From Isoetes taiwanensis (Eukaryota > Streptophyta > Lycopodiopsida > Isoetales > Isoetaceae): a stretch of 64,000 nt of DNA. The stretch is from positions 2,626,384-2,690,383 of the forward strand of contig JAJEKV010000093.1 of NCBI GenBank assembly GCA_021234155.1. Direction: 5' to 3'. How positions within the stretch are numbered: the first letter of the stretch is position 1; each line of letters starts with the position of its first letter. The position numbers were made by a program, and so were the translations under genes. The notes under the pieces were generated by a model, which was not told the DNA's origin, did not search any database, and worked only from the letters and a program-made list of their open reading frames with translations. Shown here in pieces: positions 13,454-27,370 of the stretch.

Positions 13454-13618
13454 ATGTCTTCGAATAGTATGGAATTGAAGGAAGTCAGTGCTGCAAATGA
13501 AGAAGATGAGAATGAACGGACGAAATTATTGCCCCCCATAGTTCCTATTCAGGTTGATTCTGATGAGGAGCAGGGGAAGTATTTGGCGAGGCTCCTGTCG
13601 GATATGTCTTTGAATTGA
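13454..13618 (+). CDS. Small acidic ORF of unknown function (weak candidate)
   Basis: A 54-codon frame starting MSSNSMELKEVSAANEEDE. It contains a Glu/Asp-rich stretch (EEDENER), a hydrophobic Pro-rich segment (LLPPIVPIQV) and an acidic end (DSDEEQGKYLARLL). A strong donor-like sequence, CTG|GTAAGA, follows 14 bases after the stop, so it could be the end of a gene with a 3'-UTR intron or an exon cut by a point mutation. I recognise no family. The composition is more protein-like than neighbouring frames, which is the only reason to list it. Confidence 0.25.
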   Translation: MSSNSMELKEVSAANEEDENERTKLLPPIVPIQVDSDEEQGKYLARLLSDMSLN

Positions 13619-14830
13619 TTCTGGAGAACCTGGTAAGAAATACAAAAATTTGTAAAAACTTGACAAGTTGTCTTGAAGGAGCTGAATGCAATGCTGATAT
13701 TAGGCTCCTGTTTATCGTATGGTCGTTAGGGGCTTATTAGGGTATATAAGCAGGACTCGGCTTTATTTATCCATTTGAATTGTGACGATCAAAATTTCTA
13801 CATGTAATTTATAACACAGACAACAAGTTGTTTGTCATTTTTACATGCAGGAGATGAATTGATTTCACCTTTGCATGTGCAAGGGCACGCAAACAGCTTG
13901 TTCATCGGTCTTGTTTGGACCATTAAGATCTGTCAAGGTACAAGCTTTTTCATATTCAATTTGCTTAATAACTGTTTTAGATGAATTCTATCATGCAACA
14001 TCTCTTCATGCAGAATTTGTTGTTTTGGATATTTTGGCATCACAGATTTATTTGCTCAAGCATATACTTTTTGGCTCCATTTTAGAATGTTGAATTTGAG
14101 GCTCCAGAAAACTCTGACTGGCTGCAAACTGCATATTATTAATGTCATTTTTTTGTAGACAAGTACATATATATTATGTTTGTTATAATATAATATGCTT
14201 TTTGTATGGGTTGTAAGTATATACATATAATTCTGATGGGATATTACATCTTGCTGTCTAGGAAGGATTTGCTTTCTCACATTGTACTACATGCAAAGCA
14301 CAGTTCCATTTTAAGAACTGAAGTACCAGAAGACTACTCTTTGGCAAAATAAAGTTTAAACTTTTGTAGCCCGTGATGTGGTTCTTGTTTTCCTGGCAGT
14401 GCAAATGGTATTACTACACCTAAAAATTAAGTTTGAAATACTTGAAGCAATAAATCAAATGTGACATGCTCATTTGCATTCTAGACACTGCAGCATTGGG
14501 TGCAGTTGCCTATGTAATGGATTCAGACGGACAATTCAGGAGTTCTTTTTAGCAATGGGTGGGACAGGTTTCTATCCAAGCATCCAGTGCCATTTTATTA
14601 TTGCTTAGGTAATGTCTAAATTTTAAGGCATTGCCCAGAAATATTTTGCTAGATCTTATGTGTGTTGGAATATTTTTTTTTCACATTCCTATAGAGGCTG
14701 GCGTTTGAACTTTTTTGTTGGATTATAAGAATATGAGATTATAGCACCTGTGAGCTTGTTGCAGTAACTGTGGCTGAATTAATGAGCTTTACTTGCTGCA
14801 GGTGTTTTCATTTTTTGTCATCCTAGGAAT

Positions 14831-15094
14831 TGGTGGCCTGGTGGTGCATTGTTCATCTGTCAACAACCAAGGTCCTTGCCTGGCTGGTTGCCGTCCATTG
14901 TTGTTATGGATGGGGTATCTTTGATTGCTTTCCTGCATCCATGGAAGCCTGTGGTGCTCTTCATCGTGATATTTGTGGTCGCGCTTTGCTGTGCTGGTGT
15001 TGCGTATGGTTTGTTGGCAGCAACAATGGCATTGCAGAGAATTTGGCAGCCATTATCACATCCCAACGGGGTTGCAGAGCTGACGCAAGGTTAG
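14831..15094 (+). CDS. Hydrophobic ORF with one predicted membrane span (weak candidate)
   Basis: The open frame from 14831 has no ATG near its start and is preceded by pyrimidine-rich tracts ending in CTGCAG (14797-14802) and ATCCTAG (14820-14826), so it may begin at an acceptor. It encodes a hydrophobic span (VVLFIVIFVVALCCAGVAYG) followed by an amphipathic stretch with LAATMALQRIWQ. It ends GAGCTGACGCAAG|GTTAGA, where a donor could precede the in-frame TAG. I do not recognise the family. It could be an exon of a membrane protein or chance. Confidence 0.25.
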   Translation, partial: WWPGGALFICQQPRSLPGWLPSIVVMDGVSLIAFLHPWKPVVLFIVIFVVALCCAGVAYGLLAATMALQRIWQPLSHPNGVAELTQG

Positions 15095-16719
15095 ACCCAT
15101 ATAACATCTGTGAGCAGTATGAGGGTATTTGTTGCATGTGAAATGCACAGCTGCATTGTGTGGGGTATTTATTTCCTTTGTTGGTAGGTCGATGGTTTTT
15201 CTTCATGTCTTTTACATTAATGACCACCCAATGCTGGGCGGTCAAGTGAGGAAGGAGTGCCATTTATGTTGAACATGTCATGCTTGGATTGCATTTTTTT
15301 TTTTTTTTTTGTTGTCTTTTTACAGGAATATATCATTCAAGATCTACATGGTGAATATGTTGCCCGTACTATCTTCTGAACATGAGGCAAGGTTGAAATC
15401 ATTAAAGCTTCTAAAACCTCTGGCATCAGAATAATGCCCATATAAGTTTATGACGACTCAGTTGGGGTATTAACTGACACTAACTGGCATAGTTGGCATC
15501 CAACATTTCTGATTGAAATTGGATCTACTAAGCTTACATGGTGGCTTACAAAAGCCCTCACTTGAGGTTGTACGTTAAGTGCCCTCTGAAAGGTGGTAAG
15601 AAATTTCAGTGACTCAATCATCTATCTTCAATTGTGTTGTGAAAAAATGACCTTTATGCGGCATGAATTGAACATCTCAAATTTCTTCAGAACCAGCGTG
15701 GTAAATAATGTAGAAAATAACCAGTCATACATGTATATTATGCTGAAGCCATTGGGAGGACATCATACATGTATATTATGATTATACGAGGAGACCATCT
15801 TGTTAATTTCTCACGAAAGAAGATTTCTGTATGCCATACTTTACAATAAATTTTTATAGGTATGGCTTGTATGTGTTTTCTGAATTTACGAATGTGTGAT
15901 ACCATCTTGCATTTGTGGTCAATAGAGAAAGAGAACTTGTGTTGTCATTGTATCATGGACGTGAGAGTTGCAACTTACTTTTGATGTCTTGATTCGACAA
16001 ACTTTGCATGGCTATGAGGAATAGAACTACCCTCTTTGTAGTAGCCGATTAGACCATATGTGCACAAAATGTTAATATTCCTTCCTTCTCCTAGTTTTGA
16101 AGAGGAACCTTCTAAATGTAGGAGGGTTTTAGACTCAAGCTTTGGATTCTTGATCTTTTGGTTGCCGTATTCATTTGTTTTTAAACCATTGAATTGGCCA
16201 TACTAAATCAAGTGCTTTGGATTTTACATAGGATTATGTAGAAAAGTTATGAACCATGTAGAAAATTAATGGGGAATTGGGATGACATTCCAAAGATAAT
16301 GTTGGATTCGTGTCCACTCTACGTTGTCATGGGCATTCCTTAAAGATTCATGAGGTGGAATGACCTCCGATTAATCTCTTTTCCACTCTAGAATGCTAGA
16401 ATGGCTTCAATGTGCAAGAATACTTTGCATTCATGCAAGATATAAAATAACTTATAAATCAACACCATGCAAGGGACACTTCATATTTTACTTTTTTGAA
16501 AACGTTTGTATTATTTTATTTACAAGACAAGATCATAAAAGTACAAATTAGAGTAGCAAATTATTTGGGAACCATCCGCCATGTTTAAACCAAAGAATAC
16601 CATCGTCCAAAGGTTTCTCTACGGTGCAATTTAGAAAGTCCTTCTACAAATAGTTGTAACGGGCTTGCTAAGGCTGGCCTCTCGGGAGGCTTTTAGGATC
16701 CCGTCCCTTTCTCGAGATC

Positions 16720-18617
16720 CACATAGTCCAACCACCAATAACAATCATGGTCGGCCGGTTGTTTGCCAAAATCGCTAGTCGGGCATTATTGAGCAACAGC
16801 TTGACCAAAGGGCGTAACAGATATCGCGATCTCTCTCACACAAGCTGTGGTTCGCACCCCAAGATTCAACCATTGATCATATCTTCACATTGAGGACTTT
16901 TGGTTGAGGATAGCGTAAACCGGCTTACGGACCCGTATTGTTGCTTTGTTGACTTTTGCGAATGCTTTTGACACCGCGGCCTCTGAAAAAGTTATGGGAA
17001 AGATTGCGTAAAATAGAGGTTCCCGTGGATATGCAAAATGCAAAATACAAGTTGTAATGAGAGTTGTACAGCCGTGCGATGACGACAACCATTCACTAGC
17101 GTATTGGGGTCCGCTGGATGTCCTCTTTCCCCAACATTGTTTGTTCAGACATTGACCGGGCTTGGAACATCGCTCATGGACGATGGGGTGGCGGGACCCA
17201 ACTTTTGCATCAGACATCAGACAACTCATCTATGCGATGATGTTGACCTCTTTAGCTCACACCCGCAGGGATATGCGCCTCACTTAGATGCTCGATACAT
17301 TCGCCAGCCAATGCACATGAACGCAATGACCGCCAAGACCAAGGTGGTCCTAATCTCATCCTCATCCTTTCCAAGGCCCCTTCATTCACTTATCGAGGGC
17401 AACAAGTGGAGGTGACATCCACCTACAAGTATCCGGGAGGGAGTTTCCTTCTACACTATGTTTGGGACACTTCCATAAGATTTGCGTAGCAAAGAAAGTG
17501 AAAGCACTCTCTATGCAATGCAGTAACAATAACCACAGAAAAGTAACTATACGATTGGGGGGCATCGCACACCGTTCGTGGTATTGGTAGAGCCCGCTTT
17601 TTGTACGGGAGTTGAAGTCCGGGGCCCAGTGGGTGTCCCTTCTTTACTGGACGACTTTAGAAACGTCGCGTAAGGCCTTTTAGCACGGGCACTCCTGAGT
17701 GAAATCCACGGTCCCATATCAAATTTTGCCGGTGTGGAGACAGGGTTTCACCACCACAGCGAAGCGGCCCTTGATAGACACATCGCCTATTTCCGGGTGG
17801 TAAATATGGATGATGATCGCCACCGCGACTTGGCTTATGCAAGGCAATGGGACCACAATGACTCAAGAATTGTTGGAAGGATAAAAGAGTGCAAAGGCTA
17901 ACTAGATGGAATGTCCAGAGCACATGCATCCGGTAGAAAAACGAGGCGGATCGCGGATACCGAGATGTTACCTTGATGCTTGTTTCTCCAAAGAAGCTTT
18001 TGGGATTCCGTGGCTCGAGCAAGTCAAAATAAAGATTACAAAGCGCCACATAAATCCCACATTAGAACGAGGCCGCACAGCCGCTACCCACGCTCATATC
18101 GCCCATGAAAAAGCGCTGGCATATCGCCTCCATTCGCGACAGTGCCCACCATCTTCGGATTGAGACAGTCGATGGATTGGGAGCCACGCCGATAGGGTTT
18201 GTCGCTGCCGCCGACGGGAGTCGCTTGAGGATGAGTGTCACACTTTCCAGAGTTGCCCGAAGATATGATCGATTCTCGACACGCTTATGCTCGGGCTTGA
18301 TTAGACCGATGAGCCGCTACACATGATACCGGGCACGACTTCGGGCGCCACTTTGGATCATACATTCAGGAAGTAATCGGACTTGAGGGCTCGATATGCC
18401 CCTACCAACCATTTAATTGATGTCGGCCCGCCTTATTGTCACACGGTTTTTCCCCGAAAACCCTTCGTGGCGGGGTTTTTAATCCCGCAAGAATGTGATC
18501 GCTTTTTTGTATTGGGTCCCATAGGCCATTGGTCTCCTCCGGGGACTATAAAAACAATTCTATTCTATTCTATTCTATTCCCATTCTATTCTATTCTATT
18601 CTATTCTATTCTATTCT
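16720..18617 (+). mobile_element. Degenerate LINE: reverse transcriptase remnant with a TTCTA tail
   Basis: Translating across frames gives, in order, typical LINE reverse-transcriptase motifs: TIMVGRLFAKIASR (about 16740), STIDHIFTLR (about 16870), TFANAFDT for the usual FVDFKKAFDT (about 16955), and GCPLSPTLF (about 17115). Next come CDDVDLFSSHPQG, where the family has YADDVVL (about 17235), and MTAKTKVVLISSS (about 17330). Downstream frames resemble the thumb and C-terminal region but are broken by many stops and shifts. The 3' end is marked by ACTATAAAAACAA and a (TTCTA)n microsatellite, a common type of LINE tail. The YADD motif reads CDDV, so the catalytic core itself is changed. No endonuclease domain or 5' end is visible. 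It is clearly dead; the clade (RTE-like or other) is not resolved. Confidence 0.75.
18557..18617. repeat. (TTCTA)n microsatellite, LINE tail
   Basis: About 11-12 units of TTCTA with one CC interruption near 18581, directly at the 3' end of the LINE remnant. Confidence 0.95.
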
Positions 18618-18671
18618 TTTTTTACACACTTGATATTGACATATTTATACGGAGGTGGTTGGAGCTCCTTA

Positions 18672-18780
<109 letters not shown>

Positions 18781-21136
18781 CCGGAGACTACCGAACACAT
18801 GAGTCGGATATAACACCCATGTAGCTTATGTCGCTGCACATGCTCAAAATACTAGAGCCGTATACCCTTTAATGCTATGGTTGCTCTAAATACAATGGCA
18901 CCACGGTACTAATGTGCATGGGTGGGAACCTCCCCAAAGATAGATAGGGTTGCCTAAAATACTATGGCACCATCTGGTAGTATGGTATTTTTGAATTTTC
19001 ACATCATGTTGCTACATGGTTCCTATGGCTTGGTCATGCATTTGATGGCTTCATCATACTAGTCATGATGAGTAGGTTGACCCTTGGCATAATTGGGCAA
19101 AGGTCTAAAATTGAATGCCTATTTGGTCTCTCACAAAGGCTAGTTATGAAAAAAATACGTATGAATGGAAATCGAGGCTAGGGCAAAACGTATATGCTAT
19201 ATATGAAAACATGGCTTAATGCCATAGTGTGTAGTATGTCTACAAGGAAGTATAACCTGCGACAAAATAACAGATATAAACCCATGCACATGATGACATT
19301 GTTCATGTATATTTTGTGTTACAAATGGGGGCAAATTAAACCTTTGGAAGTGTAAAGGTCTTTTGCAGATATCATGTTAGGGTTTCAACTCCCTTTTACC
19401 GTGATATTTATGGATGGCGCTTTGAACTACCGCCCTAAAATGGTCGAGACAGACGATCGCATGACAGAGCGGAAGAAATACGAAATGGGGTCATCCCTTG
19501 CCAAAAATAGGTCGGTCGGACTTTGTGGGAAGCCAAAAAAGAGCGCAGACGCGTTCGCTTTTGGTTGAAACATAGAAGCTTGCTTGCAAATCCGAATTTG
19601 ATGTGTCTGAAGTAAGGCTGGTTTGTTACAAAATCCATTTGTTCTCTGATATTTTATACAAGCAAGGAATCGGGTCAGCTTTTTCCGTCGGTCGCTATGG
19701 TATGTCCGGCGCTTACTTTTGATTTGGCTTATGCAAGCCTTAAATGCATTTTTGGATATGCCATCTTTCGGATTTTGGAGAACTAACTCCTCATGAGCTT
19801 AATCAAGATCTTGCTTCATGATCCGGTTTCAACTAAAAATGGAAGCCATGTATTTTATTGAAGGTGAAATCGGCCGAAATGTTCTAAGGAGCCATTACTA
19901 TCGATTTGCTTTTGTGTTGGAGCTTTTACCGAGATTCTTTACTCGCATAAATAGATAAGGTGGAAATCATGGTCAAGCATCACATACCATGACAAACTTC
20001 GGGTTTATATGCATCATACGATTTTGCTTTAGGTCACGATCCGTCTACAACAATGCCGGATCTTTATGCGCTTATAGAAAGATGAAACTAACAGTATTTC
20101 AGACCGCTTCTATATAAAACTTTATTTTATTCCTTTAAACCGAGTTTACAATAGCCTTGGATGCAAGCAGTCAAATACTTGGTTCAGCTTGTTCATCATC
20201 AGATTTTTTAGGCATTCAAAATTGATGCATGTTGTGAGGTTTTCAAGTTGTAAAACAAAGATTATAACCGGTTTTTTGCCTTTATTTTTCAGCTTTGTTT
20301 CAAGGCATATACCAAAGATATAGATATGTCAGCAATTACCAAGACTATGGACTCTCCATGTCACCTAGAACATGGCTAGAAGTTATTGAGATATAAGGAT
20401 AAAAAAACGGTCCAAGAATGCCAACTTGCGTACCGATAATATGGCGACACACTTTAAAGGTCCGAGTCAATATTTTTTATCATTTGAACCAGCCTTTGCT
20501 AGTATGAAGGCTTTTGCTATTTGCCTTTGGCCGCATATATGAGCCTATTCAGGTATCTTGGTGCATTAGTGCATTCATATGGTCATGCAAAATTGTACTT
20601 GTGATACAAAGAGGAATGCATAAGCAATATGTGTTTTCTTTATTGAGTTTCTAGGCTTAGGCTGGTTAGAAATTATTACAAGCTTGATGCACCAGGTCTA
20701 TATATCCTGGAGTGCATAACTTATAAATTTGATTAATGTATGGCAAATCCTACCGCAACTATTTGGATTTGGATAATTCTCAAGTTATAATTCCATTTCT
20801 CTTTCTTGTTAGTGTTTTCCCTAGTGGCAAAAAGGATACAATTGGTGATCGATGATAAACCGAGAGACCCAATGTACCTTTTGGCCCGTCTGCATCACCG
20901 GATTACCGCTAACGTTTGCATGATTAATTGCTCGCAGTACAGGTTCTCTCCTCCAATTGTCTCTTTTTGCTACCGGGTTAGGCGTTAACATGGAAGGTTG
21001 TGGAAGTACGAAAAAATGTAAATCAGATGCTATATCGCTTTACAAGTTAATGTTTAAACTATACACTTTCAAGATAAGTCTACTTTGCAATTTGTTCTCT
21101 ACTTTGTAATTTATGCTTTAGAATTTGTCTCAACTA

Positions 21137-21300
21137 CTTTTCATTAAGGATGATAGTTTTGGGGCTTGAGAATCAGCCCTCGACTAAATATCCCTAAATG
21201 TTAATTGTTGAGTTTTTACTTAAGAATTGCTTATAATGCTTTTCATTAAGGACACATAGTTTTGGGGCTTGAGAAATCAGCCCTCTACTAGGTAGCCTGA
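21137..21300. repeat. Imperfect tandem duplication, about 102-bp period
   Basis: CTTTTCATTAAGGA followed by TAGTTTTGGGGCTTGAGAA and TCAGCCCTC occurs at 21137 and again at about 21239. The copies differ by small indels. Confidence 0.85.
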
Positions 21301-21437
21301 ATGTGAAAGTAAGTATTCTTGTTGGACTCATTTGGTTTAGGGCCTGGGTAGTGCCAGGACAGAATTTCTCTAGCTTCGGTTAAGTGACCAAGTTAGGAGT
21401 ATGGACTTGGCTAGATTAGACCCTAGGCAAAGGAAAG

Positions 21438-21441
<4 letters not shown>

Positions 21442-21499
<58 letters not shown>
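21442..21499. repeat. (AT)n array
   Basis: Alternating AT for about 58 bp. Confidence 0.97.
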
Positions 21500-21501
<2 letters not shown>

Positions 21502-24500
21502 AGTTTTTGTACTATCAATGGATTTATGAACTATGGTTCACGGATATCTTGGAGCAAAATCCAAGCTTAAACAGATCAATATCTAAAGTTGAGTGTCAAG
21601 AATTAAGTAAGAAATTGTAGTTTGATATTGCAATATCAATTGCACAACTATATTGAACCAAGAAAATGAACTTGACATTGCAATTGCACAACTACGTTGA
21701 ACAAAAACTAGAACAACATGTGCATTATCGATTAAAAATCTTTAGGAAGAAAACAATGGATATGTTAATAAGAAAAAAATGAACATGTAAGATACCTACA
21801 ATATCACACCGGGCGGCGTTTACCAATTCAACTATAGGCCCGGGGGAGAGAGATGTGATGAAGCAAAAGCGAGACACGGGTCTGATCTTAGGGCCCTCAC
21901 ATTTTAAGGACTAATTAAGGGTCTTAAAGGCCATTCTTTGTACCTTTGTTTGGGGTTTTAGTTTATGCAAGCATATAGTGAGAAAATTTTAAATTTCAAA
22001 CACATGATGCACCAATAACACTATCATGCAAAATCTATTTGTTAGCTCTAAACTAGTCCCTAATCACGGGAAATCCATTCTTAGCTTGGCGAACTCATGC
22101 AACATTGTTAAGGTCAGAACATAGTTGTATTAGTACAAACTAGATATTTAAAGTTAAACCCACAGCACAATCTAGAGGGCAAAAGGTTTGAACCTGTTTT
22201 TTGTTTTCTTAGATAACAAAACAACAAATATGCAAGCACACCTTGGGGGACCCGAGAGCAACCCTCCATGTGACCTTACATGCCTATTTTATCAACGGCA
22301 TATTTGCATAAAATAAAAATCTAAGGGGAGTTTGTAGATTAAAAACAAAAAATGTCCTTGAAGTCTTGGGGCAACGTTTTGGCCAATTTGGAAATGTTGA
22401 ATTTCAACGGTTGGAGGCCATGTTTTGCATTTTGTCCTTAATATCCGATGATGTACCTCAAGATGCATTTCCATTTAGCCTTTAGATTGTCTTTGCAAAT
22501 TTCTTATAGTCGAAATGAAAGAATGGCCCTAGAAATGAAAGAATGGCCCCGAAGGCGACCTAAAGTAGTCAAGATGCTAAAACCAAAACGCTAAGATCTT
22601 GTCATCAATTTTGAGATCGATAAGACAACGACACATCCATTTTGCTCAAAAACATCAAATGCAAATGTCTCTCGAAAATAAAAATATTTATACCAACAAA
22701 TTGTAAGGTTGTCTAAAAGATCATACACGTGCTATCCAAATAAAGACATTTGAAAATGCAAATGCTTTCTCGTAGTTTAAGCTTGCAAACAACAAATCCA
22801 AATAAAAATAATAATGTTGAACTTTGGTATTGTTCCATAATTACTTCCACAAAATTTATGACAAGAATGCGAGACACAAAACATGTTATGGAATAGCATC
22901 TTATCTCGCAAAAGTCGCCCAATACCGCAGTTCCTCAAATGGTCCTTTTCAAGAAGAACTATCCATCATTCTAGTTGCTTCTTTTTGCTGATGTTGTGCT
23001 TGTTCCCCATATGCACCAAAATTATAACGATTTATATTCTTCTCTCACAAACTGAAGCAAAGCATGAGATGGTTTTTCCTTTGAGATCTTGCATTTTAAA
23101 GACACTCAAGGCAATGCCTCTAGCTCCAACCGCATGTGTCATGAATCCCTTCTTCGGTGGCACTATCTTCCTCGAGGGCGCACTAATTCAGTGAAGCTAT
23201 CGTGCTCAAGAGCTACTAATACGATAGGTCTTCTATGGCATCGTCTACAGATAAGGACATTTTGTTTGGTATTTTGAATTGGAAAGGCAAAGGTAAATAA
23301 GAGAACAAACAACATGTGCATTTACACCGATTTGCAAAAGATGCTTAGACCAAGAAAATATAGGAAGCACGTTGAACTGTCCTTATGTAAAGAGCATCTA
23401 TAAAATATTCATCAATGCAAGTTAAATCCTGAGACGCTACATGCATGCACATGCCGCTAACATTCACCATAAGAAATTCTACTGATATATTCTATTTCTA
23501 ACCACTCCAAGCACAAGCATAACCTTGCATGTTACCTAGAATTCTTCACAATTGTTCCTTAATAAGAGGACAAAGAAAGATTCAACCAACATAGAAAACA
23601 CTACCGTAAAAAGCAAAAACACTAGAACAACAAACTAAATTTTTACCCGAGCATCCGCACTTTGATTTTGCTCGAACAACTCAATATCCTCTATTAAAAC
23701 TTAAGGTGGTGATTACAGATGAGAGCTTTGATTAGGGCCAATCGCTTTGGGTGAGGCAAGCCATCTCCCTTGCTTCGAGAAACTTCGCTACTAGTTACAA
23801 CGCCATAATGATGGAATTTAGAAAAATGGCTTCGTTCCGATTTGAAGGGAAAAGACACGAATAGAACATGAAGGAATAATTGAGCAAAGACCTTACACCT
23901 AGTTATGAATAATGCTATTTGTATTAACATCCGAGCTAAAAGTATTTCTTACTATCAACAAAGATTCTCTCGCTCCATGTTTGCTTGGCTTTGCAATGAT
24001 GATATAGACAACTACTGACTTGAAATTGGCGTTGATCCGCAAAAATACATGAGGGCCCCAAGAACTCTCATCCAATCTAGCAAAACTCTTTCAAAGGTAT
24101 GGCCGCTCAAGGCCGTGTAAATTTGTATGAAGTAAAGACACCCCCGTGAAACAAACATAACATCCAGTGATGGGAACTCCACTACCGCTCAAAAAGCAAG
24201 GCAAGGCAAGAGGGCCCTAAATCTCCGTGATCAAGCACACACTCTACAATGCGACATGCCTTGTTGAAGCTAAATTCTCATGTAGCCTTCCAATAGCCCT
24301 TATAGTGCAAATTGAACTAGACAAATCGGCATTCCTCATATGGCATGACCCGCTTAATAGTTTCTTCTTGCACATTCTACATCAATTCTCAGAATTCTTC
24401 TTGAACTACTAAGTAAACACATAAACGAAACTACTATGCCAATAATGAGTAATTAAAGCACATTAAGAGTGCTCACACCGGACACACTAAGATAACCCCC

Positions 24501-24910
24501 TCGAAGCTTGATGTTATATATATGCAGATGGCTTATGCTAGAACCCATTGTGCCATAAATCAAAGAAAAAACATCTAACATGGAAGGACTCACCAAGACA
24601 AAGCACTAGAAGTGGAACTAAACGAACTGGGCAAAACAAAATGTCCTAATATCATGTTAACTCATGGCTTATGTTACATATTTGATTAGATACCATTAGA
24701 GAAGCATCCCTTAAAAATTATATTTGTTGCCGATGAAGATAGAAGTAAACTATATCCTTTTCCTCAGATTCTAGATGTGAACAACATGAATTACTCATCT
24801 TTTTAAACGTAAATAGCAAGGCCAACCAATTAGTCTCACCAATGGGGCGCTTATCTCTCGCTAAGAAGACCCTATATATTTTATAGCAAGAGTTTTCTCG
24901 TAACATGCGC

Positions 24911-25270
24911 CGCTTTACATAAGAACTTGGAGCAAACTATGACTAGATAAATTTAGTGAATGAAATACATGAATACCGCTTTGAAGAACAATTAATCAAA
25001 CGCAACTTCCGGCTTTCATCAGATCCTTAAAAGACCATGGTTAAGACCACATGAGCACCTAACCCTTAATTGAATATAAGCAACAAGCAACGCTTACATA
25101 AGAACTTGGAGCAAAATATGATTAGATAAATTTAGTGAATGAAATACATGAATACCACTTTGAAGAACAATTAATCAAACGCAACTTCCGACTTTTACTA
25201 TATCAAAGAAAGACCACGGTTAAGACCACATGCACACCTAACCCTTAATTGAATATAAGCAAGGAGCAGA
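24911..25270. repeat. Two tandem copies of a 180-bp unit
   Basis: Copy 1 (24911-25090) and copy 2 (25091-25270) share CTTACATAAGAACTTGGAGC, AGATAAATTTAGTGAATG, GAACAATTAATCAAACGC and CCTAACCCTTAATTGAAT. They differ by scattered substitutions and one small indel near TTCATCAGATCC / TTACTATATC. No coding pattern. Confidence 0.93.
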
Positions 25271-26182
25271 AATCGCTTCTCTAAGCACGGGCATAGGTAA
25301 GACATTTTACCCGAGCTCTTCTTTGAGCCTCAACATAAAGACATTCTTCAATGCAATATGTGGCGTGCCAAGTCTAAAAGCGGACATATAGACTAGGATG
25401 CAAATTATAGAAAGGGAGTTCCCTCGAAATTGTGCACCTACATGCGGCAAATAGCCTCGGTTACCCCTGCTACCAATCACCATATAATGCCAACAATTTG
25501 CACACATATCCGTGAGTTACAATGCGATGCAATAACTTTCCCTCGGTGCACCATCTATGTGCCAACATTTTGCATATATATAGCTTAATATCTTACAATG
25601 TAAAGCAAATGCATGCATTTATCCCGGCCAAGCCGAAAGGCAAATGCACATACACCTAAAACATAAAGCAAAAGGTGCACCCATTTATGAGCGTTTGCAT
25701 TTGCCTAAAGAGCATCACTTACCTCCTTCCTGTTATTTCTCGAGCAAACTTTATAATCATAAAATTCCATGATATTACATCCCTATCAAAACACCGCAAG
25801 CATAGGAATGCCAAGATGATTTGCCGCCTTACATGTGTTACTTTAAAGAGTGAAGAGCATGCAAAAATCTGCTAATGATTGTTTAAAGCTCCAGCTAGAG
25901 ATGCATATATAATTTAGAAAAACGTATCACGTAGATTGCACCCATTTCAGTAATGTGCAACCGCATGTAGAGCGAGTGGTCCGCAAAAACTAAGAAAGAC
26001 AATAAGTAACTTTAGTAAATAATCAAGAGGCAAGCAAGACAATATGTTCAAGATGCAATAGATCAACCTACAATGTTAAAATTTTGCATCCCTTGCTGCC
26101 ATTGCCTTTAATCACATCAGCTATATTTGCAGGAAGTTTGGTGAGTAGTGGCATGTCCTCCATAGAGGTTTCTCATTATGCC

Positions 26183-26525
26183 GTGTTTTAACCCATTTAT
26201 ACTAAGCATTTGGAAAATGTACGCCTAACATCATTTGTGGACATTCCAATGACCTTTCAATACATGTTCTTCCACGGAGAATAGAGCTTTCATTTAGAAA
26301 TTATGGCCATATTTCTACACCGACAATAAAACTGTGGCAGCAAAGACATTGCCTGATTTGGCACTGTTTTGGCCCATTTATGCTAGGAATTTGGAAAATG
26401 GATGCCTAGCATCAATTATGCATCTTCCAGTGACCTTTCCAACGGATATTCTTGCGTGAAAACAGAGCTTTAATTTGGGAGTTATGGCCATATTTCTAGC
26501 TGAGTCTAAATTTGTGGCAAACAAA
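26183..26525. repeat. Two diverged tandem copies of a roughly 181-bp unit
   Basis: Copy 1 (from 26183) and copy 2 (from 26364) share CCCATTTATxCTA, ATTTGGAAAATG, CCTAxCATCA, ATGACCTTTC-type, CAGAGCTTT-type and TTATGGCCATATTTCTA blocks. They are more diverged than the 24.9-kb pair and unrelated in sequence to it. Confidence 0.85.
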
Positions 26526-27370
26526 CATAAACAAGAAACCAAGCATTTGATTGCCATGTGGCAAAGACTAGTGCAGCTAGGGCCTATCATTCTTCATATC
26601 TGATCTTTGTATCACACTAGAAGCTTGTTCAATCTAGATCTTACCCCGGCAAATTGGCAAGAGCCGCAAATTTGCAACAATCTACACGCCTTCTAAGATG
26701 TGAAAGCTCCAGTTCAAACCCAACCGAATTTTGACATCGGCCCTATAAGCATACATTGAATAAATCAACTCAAATACCAAACACCATGACCCCCAGCATT
26801 GCCATAACATATTCCAGCTTTGGCAAGAGTGATGGCGATACGGCAAGGCATGAGGACAAAGACCGGTCAAGGCCGCCATCATCGACTATTAAACCGACAG
26901 AGCGACTTGATGGGCAACCCGGTCCCAAGCTCCAATGCAAATCCACCATACGCCTTTAAGGCGAGAAACCCCCCGGAATCAATGATCAAAAAAAAAATGG
27001 CACAAGAAAACATTGAGCCACGGTGGTCTTGCTTCATCCAGGCGCAAATGCATTCGCTAGTGCCCTAAGCGATGCAGCGATCCAAGCTTAGCAGATATAG
27101 ATCCGCTAGAATGGATGTCCGCTCATAGAGTTTTAGAGCCCTCGGCTATGAAGACAATCGCCGAGAACAATGCGGCTCCATTGCCGATTCAATAAGAAAA
27201 GGATGAGAAAAAACCTAAACAATACAACACCAAGCTTTTGCCAAACCGATGGCTTTCACTCGAGACAAAGCCGCAAAGAAACCAATTCGCAAGAACTATA
27301 AGAACCCTAATCGTGAAAACAAAGTGGAGGTAGTAAGGATAATCCCGGGAAGGCTTTTTGGCCTTCCCTC

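Larger units (their letters stand above)
12059..16719. other. No recognised gene family; two weak coding candidates
   Basis: Two short plus-strand frames, listed separately, may be parts of one or two unidentified genes; the rest shows no coding pattern. A poly(T) run at about 15294-15310 has no recognisable element beside it. Confidence 0.45.

Noticed and set aside
15290-15312. Poly(T) run as a LINE or retrogene tail
   Set aside because: I found no flanking direct repeat and no recognisable element body beside it, unlike the 60.3-kb case.
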